A stretch of 64,000 bases of DNA, from contig NZ_BPQO01000009.1 in NCBI RefSeq assembly GCF_022179285.1, positions 62,001 to 126,000 of the forward strand, read 5' to 3'. The notes under the pieces were generated by a model. The model did not search any database. It was not told the origin of the DNA and saw only the letters and a program-made list of their open reading frames with translations. Position 1 is the stretch's first letter; the number at the start of each line of letters is the position of its first letter. This document shows, in pieces, positions 52,378 through 61,286 of this stretch. Origin of the DNA: Methylobacterium hispanicum (GTDB taxonomy: Bacteria > Pseudomonadota > Alphaproteobacteria > Rhizobiales > Beijerinckiaceae). The position numbers were made by a program, and so were the translations under genes.

Positions 52378-53262
52378 TCAGTCCGTCGGCTCGCCGGAGG
52401 AGACCTTCGCGGTCCAGTCGTCGAAGGCCACGACGGTCTGGCGCTGCTCGCCGAGTCGGTCGATGCGCAGCACCATCTCGTCGCCGGGCTTCAGGTAGCG
52501 CGGCGGCTTCATGCCGAGCCCGACGCCCGGCGGCGTGCCGGTGGTGATGATGTCGCCGGGTTCCAGCATCATGAAGTGCGAGGTGTAGGCGACGAGCTGG
52601 GGCACGTCGAAGATCATCGTCGCGGTCGAGCCGGTCTGCATGCGCCGCCCCGAGACGTCGAGGCTCATGCCGAGCGCCTTGAGGTCCGGGATCTCGTCGA
52701 GCGTGACGAGCCAGGGGCCGATAGGCCCGAAGGTCGGGCAGCCCTTGCCCTTCGCCCAGGTGCCGCCGCGCTCCATCTGCCACTCGCGCTCGGAGACGTC
52801 GTTGCAGATGCAGAGGCCCGCCACGTAGTCGAGCGCCTCGTTGGCGTGGACGTAGCTCGCCCGCGCGCCGATCACCACGGCGAGCTCCACCTCCCAGTCG
52901 GTCTTGGCCGAGGATTTCGGGATGATCACCGGATCGTTCGGGCCGGAGATGCAGGAGGGCGCCTTGTTGAAGAGGATCGGCTCGGACGGGATCGGCGCGC
53001 CGGTCTCCGCGGCGTGGTCGGCGAAGTTCAGGCCGACGGCGACGAAGTTGCGGGTGCCGCCGACGCAGGGACCGAGCCGGGTTTCCTTCGGCAGGAGTGG
53101 CAGGCTCTCGGGGTCGATCATCCGCAGCCGGTCGAGCGCTTCCCGGGCGAGCGCCGGCCCGGCGATGTCGCGCACGATCGCCGAGAGATCGCGATAGCCG
53201 CCGTCGCGATCGACGAGGCCCGGCTTCTCGTCACCCTGCGCGCCGTGTCGGATCAGCTTCAT
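52378..53262 (-). CDS. Fumarylacetoacetate hydrolase-family protein
   Basis: A 294-residue metal-dependent hydrolase/lyase. The family core has RNFVAVGLNFADHAAE, ILFNKAPSCISGPNDPVIIP, DWEVELAVVIG (metal Glu-x-Glu), CNDVSEREWQ and TTGTPPGVGLGMKPPRYLKPGD. The latter is typical of the 2-oxo-acid branch that includes ureidoglycolate lyase and 2,4-diketo-3-deoxy-L-fuconate hydrolase; I cannot distinguish them. The start at 53262 gives the standard MKLIRHG N-terminus. Confidence 0.9.
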   Translation of the reverse strand: MKLIRHGAQGDEKPGLVDRDGGYRDLSAIVRDIAGPALAREALDRLRMIDPESLPLLPKETRLGPCVGGTRNFVAVGLNFADHAAETGAPIPSEPILFNKAPSCISGPNDPVIIPKSSAKTDWEVELAVVIGARASYVHANEALDYVAGLCICNDVSEREWQMERGGTWAKGKGCPTFGPIGPWLVTLDEIPDLKALGMSLDVSGRRMQTGSTATMIFDVPQLVAYTSHFMMLEPGDIITTGTPPGVGLGMKPPRYLKPGDEMVLRIDRLGEQRQTVVAFDDWTAKVSSGEPTD

Positions 53263-53640
53263 CGCGTCGCTCCCGGACGTTGTGCCCGGGACGGGACTTG
53301 GGGCGGCCCGCGCAGCAGGCAAGCAGGACTCCGCCGCGAAACGCGCCCGCCCCTCCGCCGCATGTTGCAAGGATGTCACGGAGGTCCGCCAACGCCGAAC
53401 CGCGCCGGCCACCATCCGGCAAGGTTCACATATGAACTATTTTACCTCTGCGTCGCGATACAGTGCAGGAGACGCGATACAACAGATATCCGGCATCCTG
53501 TCGAGAAAATATACATGGATGATCTTTAGAAGGCACGACTTGCAAATAAGCGCGCCACACATCATCGTGCTGTCCAAGGTGCCAGCCCGCGAAGAATCGG
53601 GAATCCAGCACCGTCGAAGAACGCTCTAGGGAATCGTACC
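53263..53640. promoter_or_regulatory. AT-rich leader upstream of fadL-type gene
   Basis: About 380 bases. From about 53420 the composition is much lower in GC (ACATATGAACTATTTTACC, GAGAAAATATACATGGATG). It likely holds promoters of the two divergent genes. A 65-codon frame starts at 53432, after AAGGTTCAC, but has no recognisable product, so I do not call a gene. Confidence 0.4.
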
Positions 53641-54966
53641 ATGACGGGCAGGGGTCGGGCTCTCGCGCTGGCGGGCGTCGCAGCAACGGGTCTTTGGGCG
53701 GGCGCGCACGAGGCGCGGGCCGGCGCCTTCGGCATCCGCGAGCAGAGCACGCAGGCGCAGGGCCTGTCCTTCGCGGGCGCGGCCTCGGGCTCGGGCGGCG
53801 TCTCCTCGATGTTCTGGAACCCGGCCGTCATCACCATGCGGCCCGGCTGGGTCACCGAGCAGAACCTCACCTTCATCAACCTGTCGGCCGAGATCACCCC
53901 GACGTTCGGCACCAACCCGGGCTTCCTGCCGCTCGGCGGCTCGGGCGAGATCGGGCAGGGCGCCGTGGTGCCTTCGGGCGCCACCTCCTACCAGCTCAAC
54001 GACCGCCTCTGGATCGGCCTGCAGACGGGCGCGCCCTTCGGCCTCGTGACCAAGCCGAACCAGGTCTGGGCCGGCGAGGTCTACGCCCGCTCGAGCCGGA
54101 TCTTCTCGCTGGCCTTCAACCCGGTCATCGGCTTCAAGGTCAACGAGTGGCTCTCGGTCGCGGCCGGCCCGAACATCGAGTATTTCCGCCTGACGCTGCG
54201 GCAGGCCCTGCCGATCCCGGGCCTGTCGCCCGCGGTCTATCCGAGCGCCTTCCTGAAGGGCGATTCCTGGGGCGTCGGCTTCACGGCGGGCGCCACGATC
54301 ACGCCCTGGGCCGGCACGGTGCTGGGCGTCGGCTACCGCTCCTCGGTGCACCACGACATCGAGGGCTCGATCGGCGTGCCGCTGGTGGCGCTCGCCCGCA
54401 CGGCCGGACAGGTCACGGCCAACCTCAACACGCCCGAGAAGCTCAGCGTCGGCCTGACCCAGGCGATCAACCCGGTCACCCGCGTCAACCTCGGCTTCGA
54501 GTGGGACAACTGGAGCCGGCTCGGCAACATCGGCATCGTCTCGCGCACGCTGGGCGTGCCGGTGAGCAACCTGCCGCTCGACTACAAGGACGGCTACACC
54601 TACTCGATCGGTGCCGAGTACGACTGGTCGCCGAACTTCACGCTCCGCGGCGGCTTCGCCTACGAGCTCTCGCCGATCGTGTTCGCCAACCGCTCGGCGC
54701 GCCTGCCGGACGGCGACCGCTACATCGCCTCGATCGGCGCGAGCTACCGCTGGAACGAGAAGCTGACGCTGAACGTCGCGTACTCGCACTTCTTCCTCGA
54801 CCGCAACCGGATCCTCTCCGGGCCGGGCCGCGACTACAACGTCGGCAACATCGCCTTCGCGGGCTACACGGACGCCAGCGCCGACATCGTATCGGTGGGC
54901 TTCCGCTACGTGTTCGGCGAGCCGGCCCGCCCGGTCGCCCCCGCGCCGCTGGTGCGCAAGTACTGA
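53641..54966 (+). CDS. OmpP1/FadL-family outer-membrane channel
   Basis: A 441-residue outer-membrane transporter for hydrophobic molecules. Signal peptide (ALALAGVAATGLWAGAHEARAGA) precedes the FadL N-terminal hatch motif FGIREQSTQAQGLSFAGAASGSGGVSSMFWNPAVIT. Later, SVAAGPNIEYFRLTLRQ, GVGYRSSVHHDIEG and NLGFEWDNWS are family blocks, and the last strand is VSVGFRYVFGEP with a short tail. It may import fatty acids, aromatic or other hydrophobic substrates. The phaC gene for storage polyester converges with it. Confidence 0.9.
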   Translation: MTGRGRALALAGVAATGLWAGAHEARAGAFGIREQSTQAQGLSFAGAASGSGGVSSMFWNPAVITMRPGWVTEQNLTFINLSAEITPTFGTNPGFLPLGGSGEIGQGAVVPSGATSYQLNDRLWIGLQTGAPFGLVTKPNQVWAGEVYARSSRIFSLAFNPVIGFKVNEWLSVAAGPNIEYFRLTLRQALPIPGLSPAVYPSAFLKGDSWGVGFTAGATITPWAGTVLGVGYRSSVHHDIEGSIGVPLVALARTAGQVTANLNTPEKLSVGLTQAINPVTRVNLGFEWDNWSRLGNIGIVSRTLGVPVSNLPLDYKDGYTYSIGAEYDWSPNFTLRGGFAYELSPIVFANRSARLPDGDRYIASIGASYRWNEKLTLNVAYSHFFLDRNRILSGPGRDYNVGNIAFAGYTDASADIVSVGFRYVFGEPARPVAPAPLVRKY

Positions 54967-55126
54967 GGCCAGAGGTCCCGGGATCCCCAAGGGCCTCGGC
55001 CCTTGGGCGGGGTCCCGGGGCGGCGCCCCGGGTTCGAAATCCCTGCCCGGCTCTGCCGGGCAGGGCTTTCGACTGCAGGGCTCTGCCCTGCACCCGCGAA
55101 AGGTCTCGACCTTTCGAAACCATGAC
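54966..55126 (-). repeat. Intergenic dispersed repeat, copy B
   Basis: About 160 bases, the inverse of copy A at 49918-50036. The ends are conserved (GGTCCCGGGATCCCCAAGGG and AAAGGTCTCGACCTTT in this strand's order); the middle differs and forms extra hairpins (CCCTGCCCGGC / GCCGGGCAGGG). It fills the convergent junction between the FadL-type gene and phaC. Confidence 0.8.
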
Positions 55127-55128
55127 CC

Positions 55129-56967
55129 TCAGGACTTGATCCGCACGTAGGTGCCGGGCGCCGGTCCGAGGGAGGGGAGGGCGCCTTCCCCGGGGATACG
55201 GGCCGGGACGCGCTCGGGGGCCTGGGCCTCCAGCCACGAGAACCAGTAGGGCCACCACGAGCCCTTGTGCTCCGTCGCCGCCGCGATCCAGTCCTCCAGC
55301 CGGCCCTGCGCCTTCCCGCCGGTCCAGAAGCCGTATTTGGGCTTCGACGGCGGGTTCACCACGCCCGCGATATGGCCGGAGCCGGCCAGCACGTAATCGA
55401 CCGGGCCGCCGAACTTCGACGAGCCCTCGAAGACCGAGAGCGCCGGGGCGATGTGGTCCTCGCGGGTCGCGAGGTTGAAGACCGGGACCTTCACCTTGGC
55501 CAGATCCAGCCGCACGTTGCCCAGCACCATCTTGCCCTTGGCGAGCGCGTTCTCCAGGTAGCAGTTGCGCAGGTAGAAGGCGTGGTTGGCCGCCGGCATC
55601 CGGGTGGCGTCGGAGTTCCAGTACAAGAGGTCGAAGGCGGCCGGCGGCTTGCCCTTGACGTAGTTGTTGACGACGTAGGACCAGATCAGGTCGTTGGGCC
55701 GGAGCATGTTGAAGGCGTTGGCCATGCGGGCGCCGTCGAGATAGCCGCGCTCGGCCATGCGGGCCTCGACCTGCCGGATCTGCGCCTCGTCGGCGAAGAC
55801 CTTGAGATCGCCCGCATGCGTGAAGTCGACCTGGGTGGTCAGCAGCGTCGCGCTCTTGATCCGGGTGTTGCCGGTGGCGGCCTGGTAGGCCAGCGTGACG
55901 CCGAGCAGGGTGCCGCCGACGCAGTAGCCCGCGGCCGCCACCTCGCGCTCGCCGGTCGCGGCGCCGATCGCGTCGATCGCCGCCTCGATCCCCTCGCGCA
56001 TGTAGCTCTCGAAATCCTTGTCCGCGTGCCGCGCGTCCGGGTTGACCCAGGAGATGCAGAAGACGGTCAGCCCCTGGTCGACCATCCACTTGATGAAGCT
56101 CTTCTGCGGGTTGAGGTCGAGGATGTAGAACTTGTTGATCCACGGCGGCACGATCAGGAACGGTCGCCGCAAGACCGTCTCGGTCGTGGGCGCGTACTGG
56201 ATCAGCTCGATCAGATCGTTGCGGAACACCACCGCGCCGGGGCTGACCGCGACGTTGCGGCCGACCTCGAAGCTCGCCTGGTCCGACTGGCGCACCCGGA
56301 GCTCGCCCCGGCCCGCCTCGATGTCCTCCTGCAGCATCTGCAGGCCGCGCACGAGGTTGGCGCCGTTCTCCGCGAAGGTCTGCCGGATCAGCTCAGGGTT
56401 CGTCAGCACGAAGTTCGAGGGCGAGAGCGCGCTGGTCACCTGGCGCAGGTAGAACTGCGCCTTGTGGCGCGTCGTCTCGTCGAGCCCCTCGGCCTGGTCC
56501 ACCAGATCCTCGGCCCAGCGCACGAGGATGAGGTAGGCCTGCTTGATGAAGTCGAAATAGGGGTTCTGCGTCCAGTCCGCGTGGGCGAAGCGCGGGTCCT
56601 TCGGTTCCGGGGACGCGACCGGCGGGGCGGGGTTGCCCTGGAGACGGACCAGGGTGGAACCCCAGAGCGTCACGAAGGCCTCGCCGAGCTTCGTCTGCGC
56701 CTCGATGCTCTTCTGCGGGTCGGAGAGCCAGTGCTCGGCGACGCTGCCCAGCGCCCGGCTCATCTCCTTCAACTCGTCCGAACCGCCCGCGCCCGCCTCC
56801 GCGGGCTTGAGGAACTGCGAGACGTTGCGGCCCATCGTCTCGACGAACTGGCCGGCATTGCGCGTCAGCGCCTCGAAATCGGGCACCTGCGGCGGCGGCG
56901 TGTGGGGGCTCGTCACGCGTGCGTCACTCCCTGTTGTCGCCGTCTCGCGGGAGACGGGCCGACCCAT
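55129..56967 (-). CDS. phaC: Class I polyhydroxyalkanoate synthase
   Basis: A 612-residue enzyme that polymerises 3-hydroxyacyl-CoA into storage polyester granules. The lipase-like box GYCVGG places the catalytic Cys at residue 349; the Asp lies in NLATREDHIAP and the His in GSGHIAGVVNPP. PWINKFYILDLNP and FCISWVNPD are family signatures. The length and lack of a PhaE partner indicate class I. phaA and phaB are not nearby. Confidence 0.96.
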   Translation of the reverse strand: MGRPVSRETATTGSDARVTSPHTPPPQVPDFEALTRNAGQFVETMGRNVSQFLKPAEAGAGGSDELKEMSRALGSVAEHWLSDPQKSIEAQTKLGEAFVTLWGSTLVRLQGNPAPPVASPEPKDPRFAHADWTQNPYFDFIKQAYLILVRWAEDLVDQAEGLDETTRHKAQFYLRQVTSALSPSNFVLTNPELIRQTFAENGANLVRGLQMLQEDIEAGRGELRVRQSDQASFEVGRNVAVSPGAVVFRNDLIELIQYAPTTETVLRRPFLIVPPWINKFYILDLNPQKSFIKWMVDQGLTVFCISWVNPDARHADKDFESYMREGIEAAIDAIGAATGEREVAAAGYCVGGTLLGVTLAYQAATGNTRIKSATLLTTQVDFTHAGDLKVFADEAQIRQVEARMAERGYLDGARMANAFNMLRPNDLIWSYVVNNYVKGKPPAAFDLLYWNSDATRMPAANHAFYLRNCYLENALAKGKMVLGNVRLDLAKVKVPVFNLATREDHIAPALSVFEGSSKFGGPVDYVLAGSGHIAGVVNPPSKPKYGFWTGGKAQGRLEDWIAAATEHKGSWWPYWFSWLEAQAPERVPARIPGEGALPSLGPAPGTYVRIKS

Positions 56968-57065
56968 TGTCCCGACGCATCGGGCGGGGCCTCGTTTCCG
57001 ACAAATTAAGGCGCGACCCGGAGATTTCGCCAGACCGATCGAGCCGCGGCCGCTACATCTCCAGC

Positions 57066-57419
57066 ATGTTCTCGCCCCGCACGTTGTCGCCCCTCCGCCT
57101 CGCCCCCCTCGCCCTCGCCCTGGCGGCGGGCGGCTGCTCGGGCGATGTCGGGGGCCTGCGCAGCCTCGGCATCGGCGGCACGGCGCCGAAGGGCCCCGAC
57201 GCGCCCGCCTTCGTGACCGGCACGCGCCGGGAGAACGCCGACTTCCTGCCGGTCGGCGTCTCGGCCCCGCCGCGGCCCGTGCGGGCGAAGTCGAGCGAGG
57301 GCCAGAAGGCGCTGGAGGCCGAGCTGGAGGGCGCCCGCAGCCGCAACCTCGCCCGCGGCCGGGCCGCCGAGAGCGCCGGCAAGTCCGTCAACCCGGCGGC
57401 GGCGCCCGCCGCGCAGTAG
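57066..57419 (+). CDS. Putative lipoprotein
   Basis: A 117-residue protein with a lipoprotein signal peptide: LAPLALALAAGGCSGD, the lipobox Cys near residue 24. The mature part is polar and Ala/Gly-rich (LEAELEGARSRNLARGRAAESAGKS). Probably an envelope lipoprotein. Divergent from phaC, with 98 bases between the starts. No family recognised. Confidence 0.7.
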   Translation: MFSPRTLSPLRLAPLALALAAGGCSGDVGGLRSLGIGGTAPKGPDAPAFVTGTRRENADFLPVGVSAPPRPVRAKSSEGQKALEAELEGARSRNLARGRAAESAGKSVNPAAAPAAQ

Positions 57420-57564
57420 CGGCGGCAGAGCCGCGTCACAGCCGCGTCACAGCCGCCTTTTCGGGGTCGGCGAACCGGGACCTTCCGTGTTAGGAAGGCC
57501 GTTCGCATCCCCGGCAACCCTCGAAACGCCAGATCTCGAAACGCCAGACCCGGGACCGTGCGCG

Positions 57565-58794
57565 ATGGACACCGCCATGACCGACTTTCACCGCATCAAG
57601 CGCCTGCCCCCCTACGTCTTCGAGCAGGTGAACCGGATCAAGGCCGCCGCCCGCGCCAACGGCGCCGACATCATCGATCTCGGCATGGGCAACCCGGACC
57701 TCGACGCGCCGAAGCACGTCATCGCCAAGCTCTGCGAGACGGCCGGGCGCCCGCGCACCGACCGCTACTCGGCCTCGAAGGGCATCGCGGGCCTGCGCCG
57801 GGCCCAGGCGAACTACTACCAGCGCCGCTTCGGCGTCTCGCTGAACCCCGACACGCAGGTGGTGGCCACGCTCGGCTCCAAGGAGGGCTTCGCCAACATG
57901 GCGCAGGCCATCACGGCGCCCGGCGACGTGGTGCTGGTGCCGAACCCGAGCTACCCGATCCACGCCTTCGGCTTCCTGATGGCGGGCGGCGTCATCCGCT
58001 CGGTCCCGGCCGAGCCGACCCCCGCGATGTTCCCGGCCCTCGAGAAGGCGGTGCAGCACTCGATCCCGAAGCCCGTCGCGCTCGTGGTCTGCTATCCCTC
58101 GAACCCGACCGCCTACGTGGCGGGGCTCGACTTCTACAAGGACCTCGTCGCCTTCGCGAAGAAGCACGAGCTGATCCTGCTCTCCGATCTCGCCTACGCG
58201 GAGGTCTATTTCGACGGCGAGCCGCCGCCCTCGGTGCTGCAGGTGCCGGGCGCGATCGACTGCACGGTCGAGTTCACCTCGCTCTCGAAGACCTACTCGA
58301 TGGCCGGCTGGCGCATGGGCTTCGCGGTGGGCAACGAGCGGCTGCTGGCCGCGCTCACCCGGGTGAAGTCCTACCTCGATTACGGCGCCTTCACGCCGAT
58401 CCAGGTGGCGGCGAGCGCCGCGCTCAACGGGCCGGACGACTGCATCCACGAGATGCGGGCGATCTACAGGAAGCGCCGCGACGCGCTGGTCGATTCCTTC
58501 GGCAAGGCCGGCTGGAAGATCCCGGCCCCGGCCGCCTCCATGTTCGCCTGGGTGCCGATCCCCGAGAAGTATCGCGGGCTCGGCAGCCTGGAATTCTCCA
58601 AGCTGCTGCTGGAGAAGTCCGACGTCGCGGTGGCGCCGGGCATCGGCTTCGGCGAGTACGGCGACGACTACGTCCGCATCGCCCTGGTCGAGAACGAGCA
58701 GCGCATCCGCCAGGCGGCGCGCAACATCCGGCGCTTCTTCGACAACGCCGACAAGACGCTGCACAACGTCGTGCCGATGCAGAAGGCCGGCTGA
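57565..58794 (+). CDS. alaC: AlaC-type aminotransferase
   Basis: A 409-residue fold-type I PLP aminotransferase. The alignment with E. coli AlaC is close: RIKRLPPYVFEQVNRIK, IIDLGMGNPD, TLGSKEGFANM, LVPNPSYPIHAFGFLMAGG, and the PLP lysine in SLSKTYSMAGWRMGFAVGN, then SMFAWVPIPEKYRGLGSLEFSKLLL and PGIGFGEYGDDYVR. AlaC makes alanine from pyruvate and glutamate. Start at 57565 (or 57577); the longer reading frame upstream covers a 15-base tandem duplication. Confidence 0.88.
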   Translation: MDTAMTDFHRIKRLPPYVFEQVNRIKAAARANGADIIDLGMGNPDLDAPKHVIAKLCETAGRPRTDRYSASKGIAGLRRAQANYYQRRFGVSLNPDTQVVATLGSKEGFANMAQAITAPGDVVLVPNPSYPIHAFGFLMAGGVIRSVPAEPTPAMFPALEKAVQHSIPKPVALVVCYPSNPTAYVAGLDFYKDLVAFAKKHELILLSDLAYAEVYFDGEPPPSVLQVPGAIDCTVEFTSLSKTYSMAGWRMGFAVGNERLLAALTRVKSYLDYGAFTPIQVAASAALNGPDDCIHEMRAIYRKRRDALVDSFGKAGWKIPAPAASMFAWVPIPEKYRGLGSLEFSKLLLEKSDVAVAPGIGFGEYGDDYVRIALVENEQRIRQAARNIRRFFDNADKTLHNVVPMQKAG

Positions 58795-58986
58795 GGCGCG
58801 CCACGCCGCCCGGCCTTGTCGGCGGCCCGGCACCCGGGCGTGAAGCGGCCGGGCACCCGGCCGTGTGGCGGCCGGGCGACAGGGCTCCGCAAAGCCGCGC
58901 TCCGGGGCGCCCCCGCGCTTGTCCGGCGCGGCGCGCTGCGCGAGGGTCCGCCGAGGGGTCCTCAGTTTTTCGTGTCCGAGGGGTGC

Positions 58987-59202
58987 ATGCGCCGCCTGAA
59001 CCTGCCCGCCGCACTGCTCGCCGCCCTCGCGCTGGGGGCGGTCGCGGCCTGCGCGCCGAACCCGATCGTCGCCCGCGATCCCATCCCCGCGCCCGGGCCG
59101 CAGGACGCCTTCGTGTGCGACTCGCGCCCGATGCCGCTCAACACCTTCCGGACGAACTGCGACCCGGTTGCGCCCGAGCCGGTTCTGCGCGCCAAGGGCT
59201 GA
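58987..59202 (+). CDS. Small lipoprotein
   Basis: A 71-residue protein with a lipoprotein signal (LLAALALGAVAACAPNP; Cys at about 22) and a short mature part with two more cysteines (VCDSRPMPLNTFRTNC). Probably an envelope protein with a disulfide. CCGAGGGGTGC precedes the ATG. It lies between alaC and moaB with 192 and 62-base gaps. Confidence 0.7.
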   Translation: MRRLNLPAALLAALALGAVAACAPNPIVARDPIPAPGPQDAFVCDSRPMPLNTFRTNCDPVAPEPVLRAKG

Positions 59203-59264
59203 GCGGGCCTGACGCGCCGGGGCCGAGACCCATATGAGGGGCCGGCGCGAGACAGGATTCGAGC

Positions 59265-59816
59265 ATGGCCAGCGAGACGCACGCACGCAGCTTCATTCCC
59301 CTCGCCATCGCGGTGCTCACCGTATCGGACACCCGCGGGCTCGCGGACGACCGCTCCGGCGACACCCTGAGCCAGCGGCTTACCGAGGCGGGGCACCGGC
59401 TCGCCGACCGGGCAATCGTCACCGACGACGTGCCGGCGATCCGCGCGCGCGTCGAGGCCTGGATCCGCGATCCCGGCATCGACGTGGTGATCACGACGGG
59501 CGGCACCGGCTTCACCGGCCGCGACGTCACGCCGGAGGCGGTCGAGCCGCTGTTCGAGAAGCGCATGGACGGCTTCTCGGCGGTGTTCCACCGCATCTCC
59601 TACGACAAGATCGGCACCTCGACCCTGCAGTCGCGGGCGACCGCGGGCGTCGCCCGCTCGACCTTCATCTTCGCGCTGCCGGGCTCGCCCGGCGCCTGCC
59701 GCGACGCCTGGGACGGGATCCTGGCCCAGCAGCTCGATTACCGGCACAAGCCCTGCAACTTCGTGGAGATCCTGCCGCGGCTCGACGAGCACCTGCGGCG
59801 GGGCGCCTCCGCGTAG
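59265..59816 (+). CDS. moaB: Molybdenum cofactor biosynthesis protein B
   Basis: A 183-residue MoaB/MogA-type protein that adenylates molybdopterin. Signature blocks: AIAVLTVSDTRGLADDRSGDTL, VTDDVPAIRARVEAW, VVITTGGTGFTGRDVTPEAVEPLF and FIFALPGSPGACRDAWD. Length typical. Soluble, cytoplasmic. Convergent with the small glycosyltransferase gene at an 8-base gap. A downstream radical-SAM gene often follows in related genomes, as I recall, but is not present here. Confidence 0.95.
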   Translation: MASETHARSFIPLAIAVLTVSDTRGLADDRSGDTLSQRLTEAGHRLADRAIVTDDVPAIRARVEAWIRDPGIDVVITTGGTGFTGRDVTPEAVEPLFEKRMDGFSAVFHRISYDKIGTSTLQSRATAGVARSTFIFALPGSPGACRDAWDGILAQQLDYRHKPCNFVEILPRLDEHLRRGASA

Positions 59817-59823
59817 GGGTGGG

Positions 59824-60345
59824 TCAGCCCCGCTCGATGCGGGCGCTCAGGCGCCGCGGCTTGAGGCGCGGCGCGAAGACCGGACCGGCGAGCAGCCGGT
59901 CGCGGCGCACGAGGTCGCCGGCCCGCGCGCGGCCCGCGCCGACCACGCCCTCGCCGCGGGCGATCATCCGCAGGGGCAGGCCGGCATGGGGCCGGCGCAG
60001 GCGCGCCAGCGCCGTTCCGGGACGCGCCGTGCCGACGAAGCGGTCGAGGGTGCGGATCCAGCCCTCGGCCGGAACGTCGCCCGCCTCCAGGCACAGCACC
60101 CAGTCGCGCCGCGCGACGGCCGCGCCCGCCGTCCAGGGGCTCGCGCGGCCCGCGCGCACGACGAGCGTCGCCCCCGTGGCCTCGGCCACCGTCGCCACCC
60201 CCGCGTGCGCCGCCCCGGCGACGATCACCGCGTCGCCGACGAGCCCGGCCGCCACACCGGCGACGAGCGCGCTCAGGGTATCGGCAAGCAGGTCGATCGC
60301 GTCGGGCCCGTCGGGCCGGGCGATGTAGGTCACCGCGGAAAGCAT
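59824..60345 (-). CDS. Small glycosyltransferase family 2-like protein
   Basis: A 173-residue protein with an N-terminal half like the nucleotide-sugar part of GT2 enzymes (VLCLEAGDVPAEGWIRTLDRF) and an Arg-rich C-terminus (PRLKPRRLSARIERG). It is short for the family (usually 230 or more) and the DxD metal motif is not clear (EAGD), so it may be a degenerate or non-catalytic version. Confidence 0.6.
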   Translation of the reverse strand: MLSAVTYIARPDGPDAIDLLADTLSALVAGVAAGLVGDAVIVAGAAHAGVATVAEATGATLVVRAGRASPWTAGAAVARRDWVLCLEAGDVPAEGWIRTLDRFVGTARPGTALARLRRPHAGLPLRMIARGEGVVGAGRARAGDLVRRDRLLAGPVFAPRLKPRRLSARIERG

Positions 60346-60421
60346 GCGCGCCGATAACCGATTTCGGCAGCAAAGAAACCCTCTTCCCGCAGGGCTCGCG
60401 CCGCCAATCCCTGTACGGTGA

Positions 60422-60547
60422 ACTGAAGCGGGGCTCGTTGCCCAACAAACAGGCGCCGCCTGGGCGGGGCCCGGCTACAGGATGGAGAGCCTCAAGCTCG
60501 ACACGACGGCCTTCGCGGTGCCGGGCACGCAGCTCGCGCTGTTCTGA
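60422..60547 (+). pseudogene. Possible C-terminal remnant of a lost gene
   Basis: A 41-codon open stretch follows a stop at 60419-60421 and ends at 60545-60547 with PGTQLALF. The end (YRMESLKLDTTAFAVPGTQLALF in pieces) looks like the natural tail of a longer protein. An ATG lies at 60482. No upstream ribosome site. The rnhB stop is 4 bases beyond, convergent, as if an adjacent gene has lost its first part. Confidence 0.35.
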
Positions 60548-60551
60548 ACCG

Positions 60552-61148
60552 TCAGGCGAAGGTGCGCGTGAAGGTGAGGCGGTGATGCGGGCTCCGGCCG
60601 CGGGCCGCGAGGCCGGCGCGGTGCAGGGCGGTGCCGTAGCCGACATTGCGCTCCCAGCCGTAATCCGGGTGGCGCAGGGCGAGGCGGCGCATCAGCGTGT
60701 CCCGCACGGTCTTGGCGACGATCGAGGCGGCGGCGATCTGCGGCACGAGCCGGTCGCCGCCGATGACGGCCCGGCAGGGCAGGGGCAGGCCCGGCACCGT
60801 GTCGCGCCCATCGACCAGCACGGGCGCGTCGAGGCCGAGCCGCAGCACGGCGCGGCGCATGGCGTCGAGGGTGGCGCCCCGGATGTTCAGGCGGTCGATC
60901 AGCGCCCGCGAGCCCGCCGCCACCGCGACGCGCCCGTGCTCGCGGATCAGGGGTGTGAGCACGGTTCGCAGGGCTTCGGGCACCCGCTTGCTGTCGTCGA
61001 GCCGCGCCAGCAGGTCGGGGGGGAGGGCGGCGGGATCGAACCAGACCGCCGCGACCACCACGGGGCCGCAGAGCGCGCCGCGCCCGACCTCGTCGCAGCC
61101 GATCGCGGCCGGGTAGCGCGCGGCCTCGGCCGGGTCGAAGGGGGGCAT
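60552..61148 (-). CDS. rnhB: Ribonuclease HII
   Basis: A 198-residue enzyme that removes RNA from RNA-DNA hybrids, including single misinserted ribonucleotides. Catalytic acids: Asp/Glu in IGCDEVGRGALCGPVVVAAV, Asp in VLVDGRDTVPGL and IAAASIVAKTVRD. The C-terminal HPDYGWERNVGYGT is a family block. The start at 61148 is the first Met of the family core. Confidence 0.96.
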   Translation of the reverse strand: MPPFDPAEAARYPAAIGCDEVGRGALCGPVVVAAVWFDPAALPPDLLARLDDSKRVPEALRTVLTPLIREHGRVAVAAGSRALIDRLNIRGATLDAMRRAVLRLGLDAPVLVDGRDTVPGLPLPCRAVIGGDRLVPQIAAASIVAKTVRDTLMRRLALRHPDYGWERNVGYGTALHRAGLAARGRSPHHRLTFTRTFA

Positions 61149-61286
61149 CGCGGGGTCTCGGGCGTGGCGGGGCGGCCGTTCTATGCGATCCGGCGCGGGC
61201 CGGGAATGCCGGTCCGGCGCTCTCCCTCCTTTGCGGCAGGGCAATCGCATATGCCGAGCGAGCCCTGAGACGAATGGAGCGCGGGT

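Noticed and set aside
53426..53686. 86-codon minus-strand frame upstream of the FadL-type gene
   Set aside because: Overlaps the FadL start region, no ribosome site, and no recognisable sequence.
55028..55045. GGTTCGAAATCC, resembling the T-arm of a tRNA
   Set aside because: No acceptor, D-arm or anticodon arm fits around it; it lies inside the dispersed repeat copy B.
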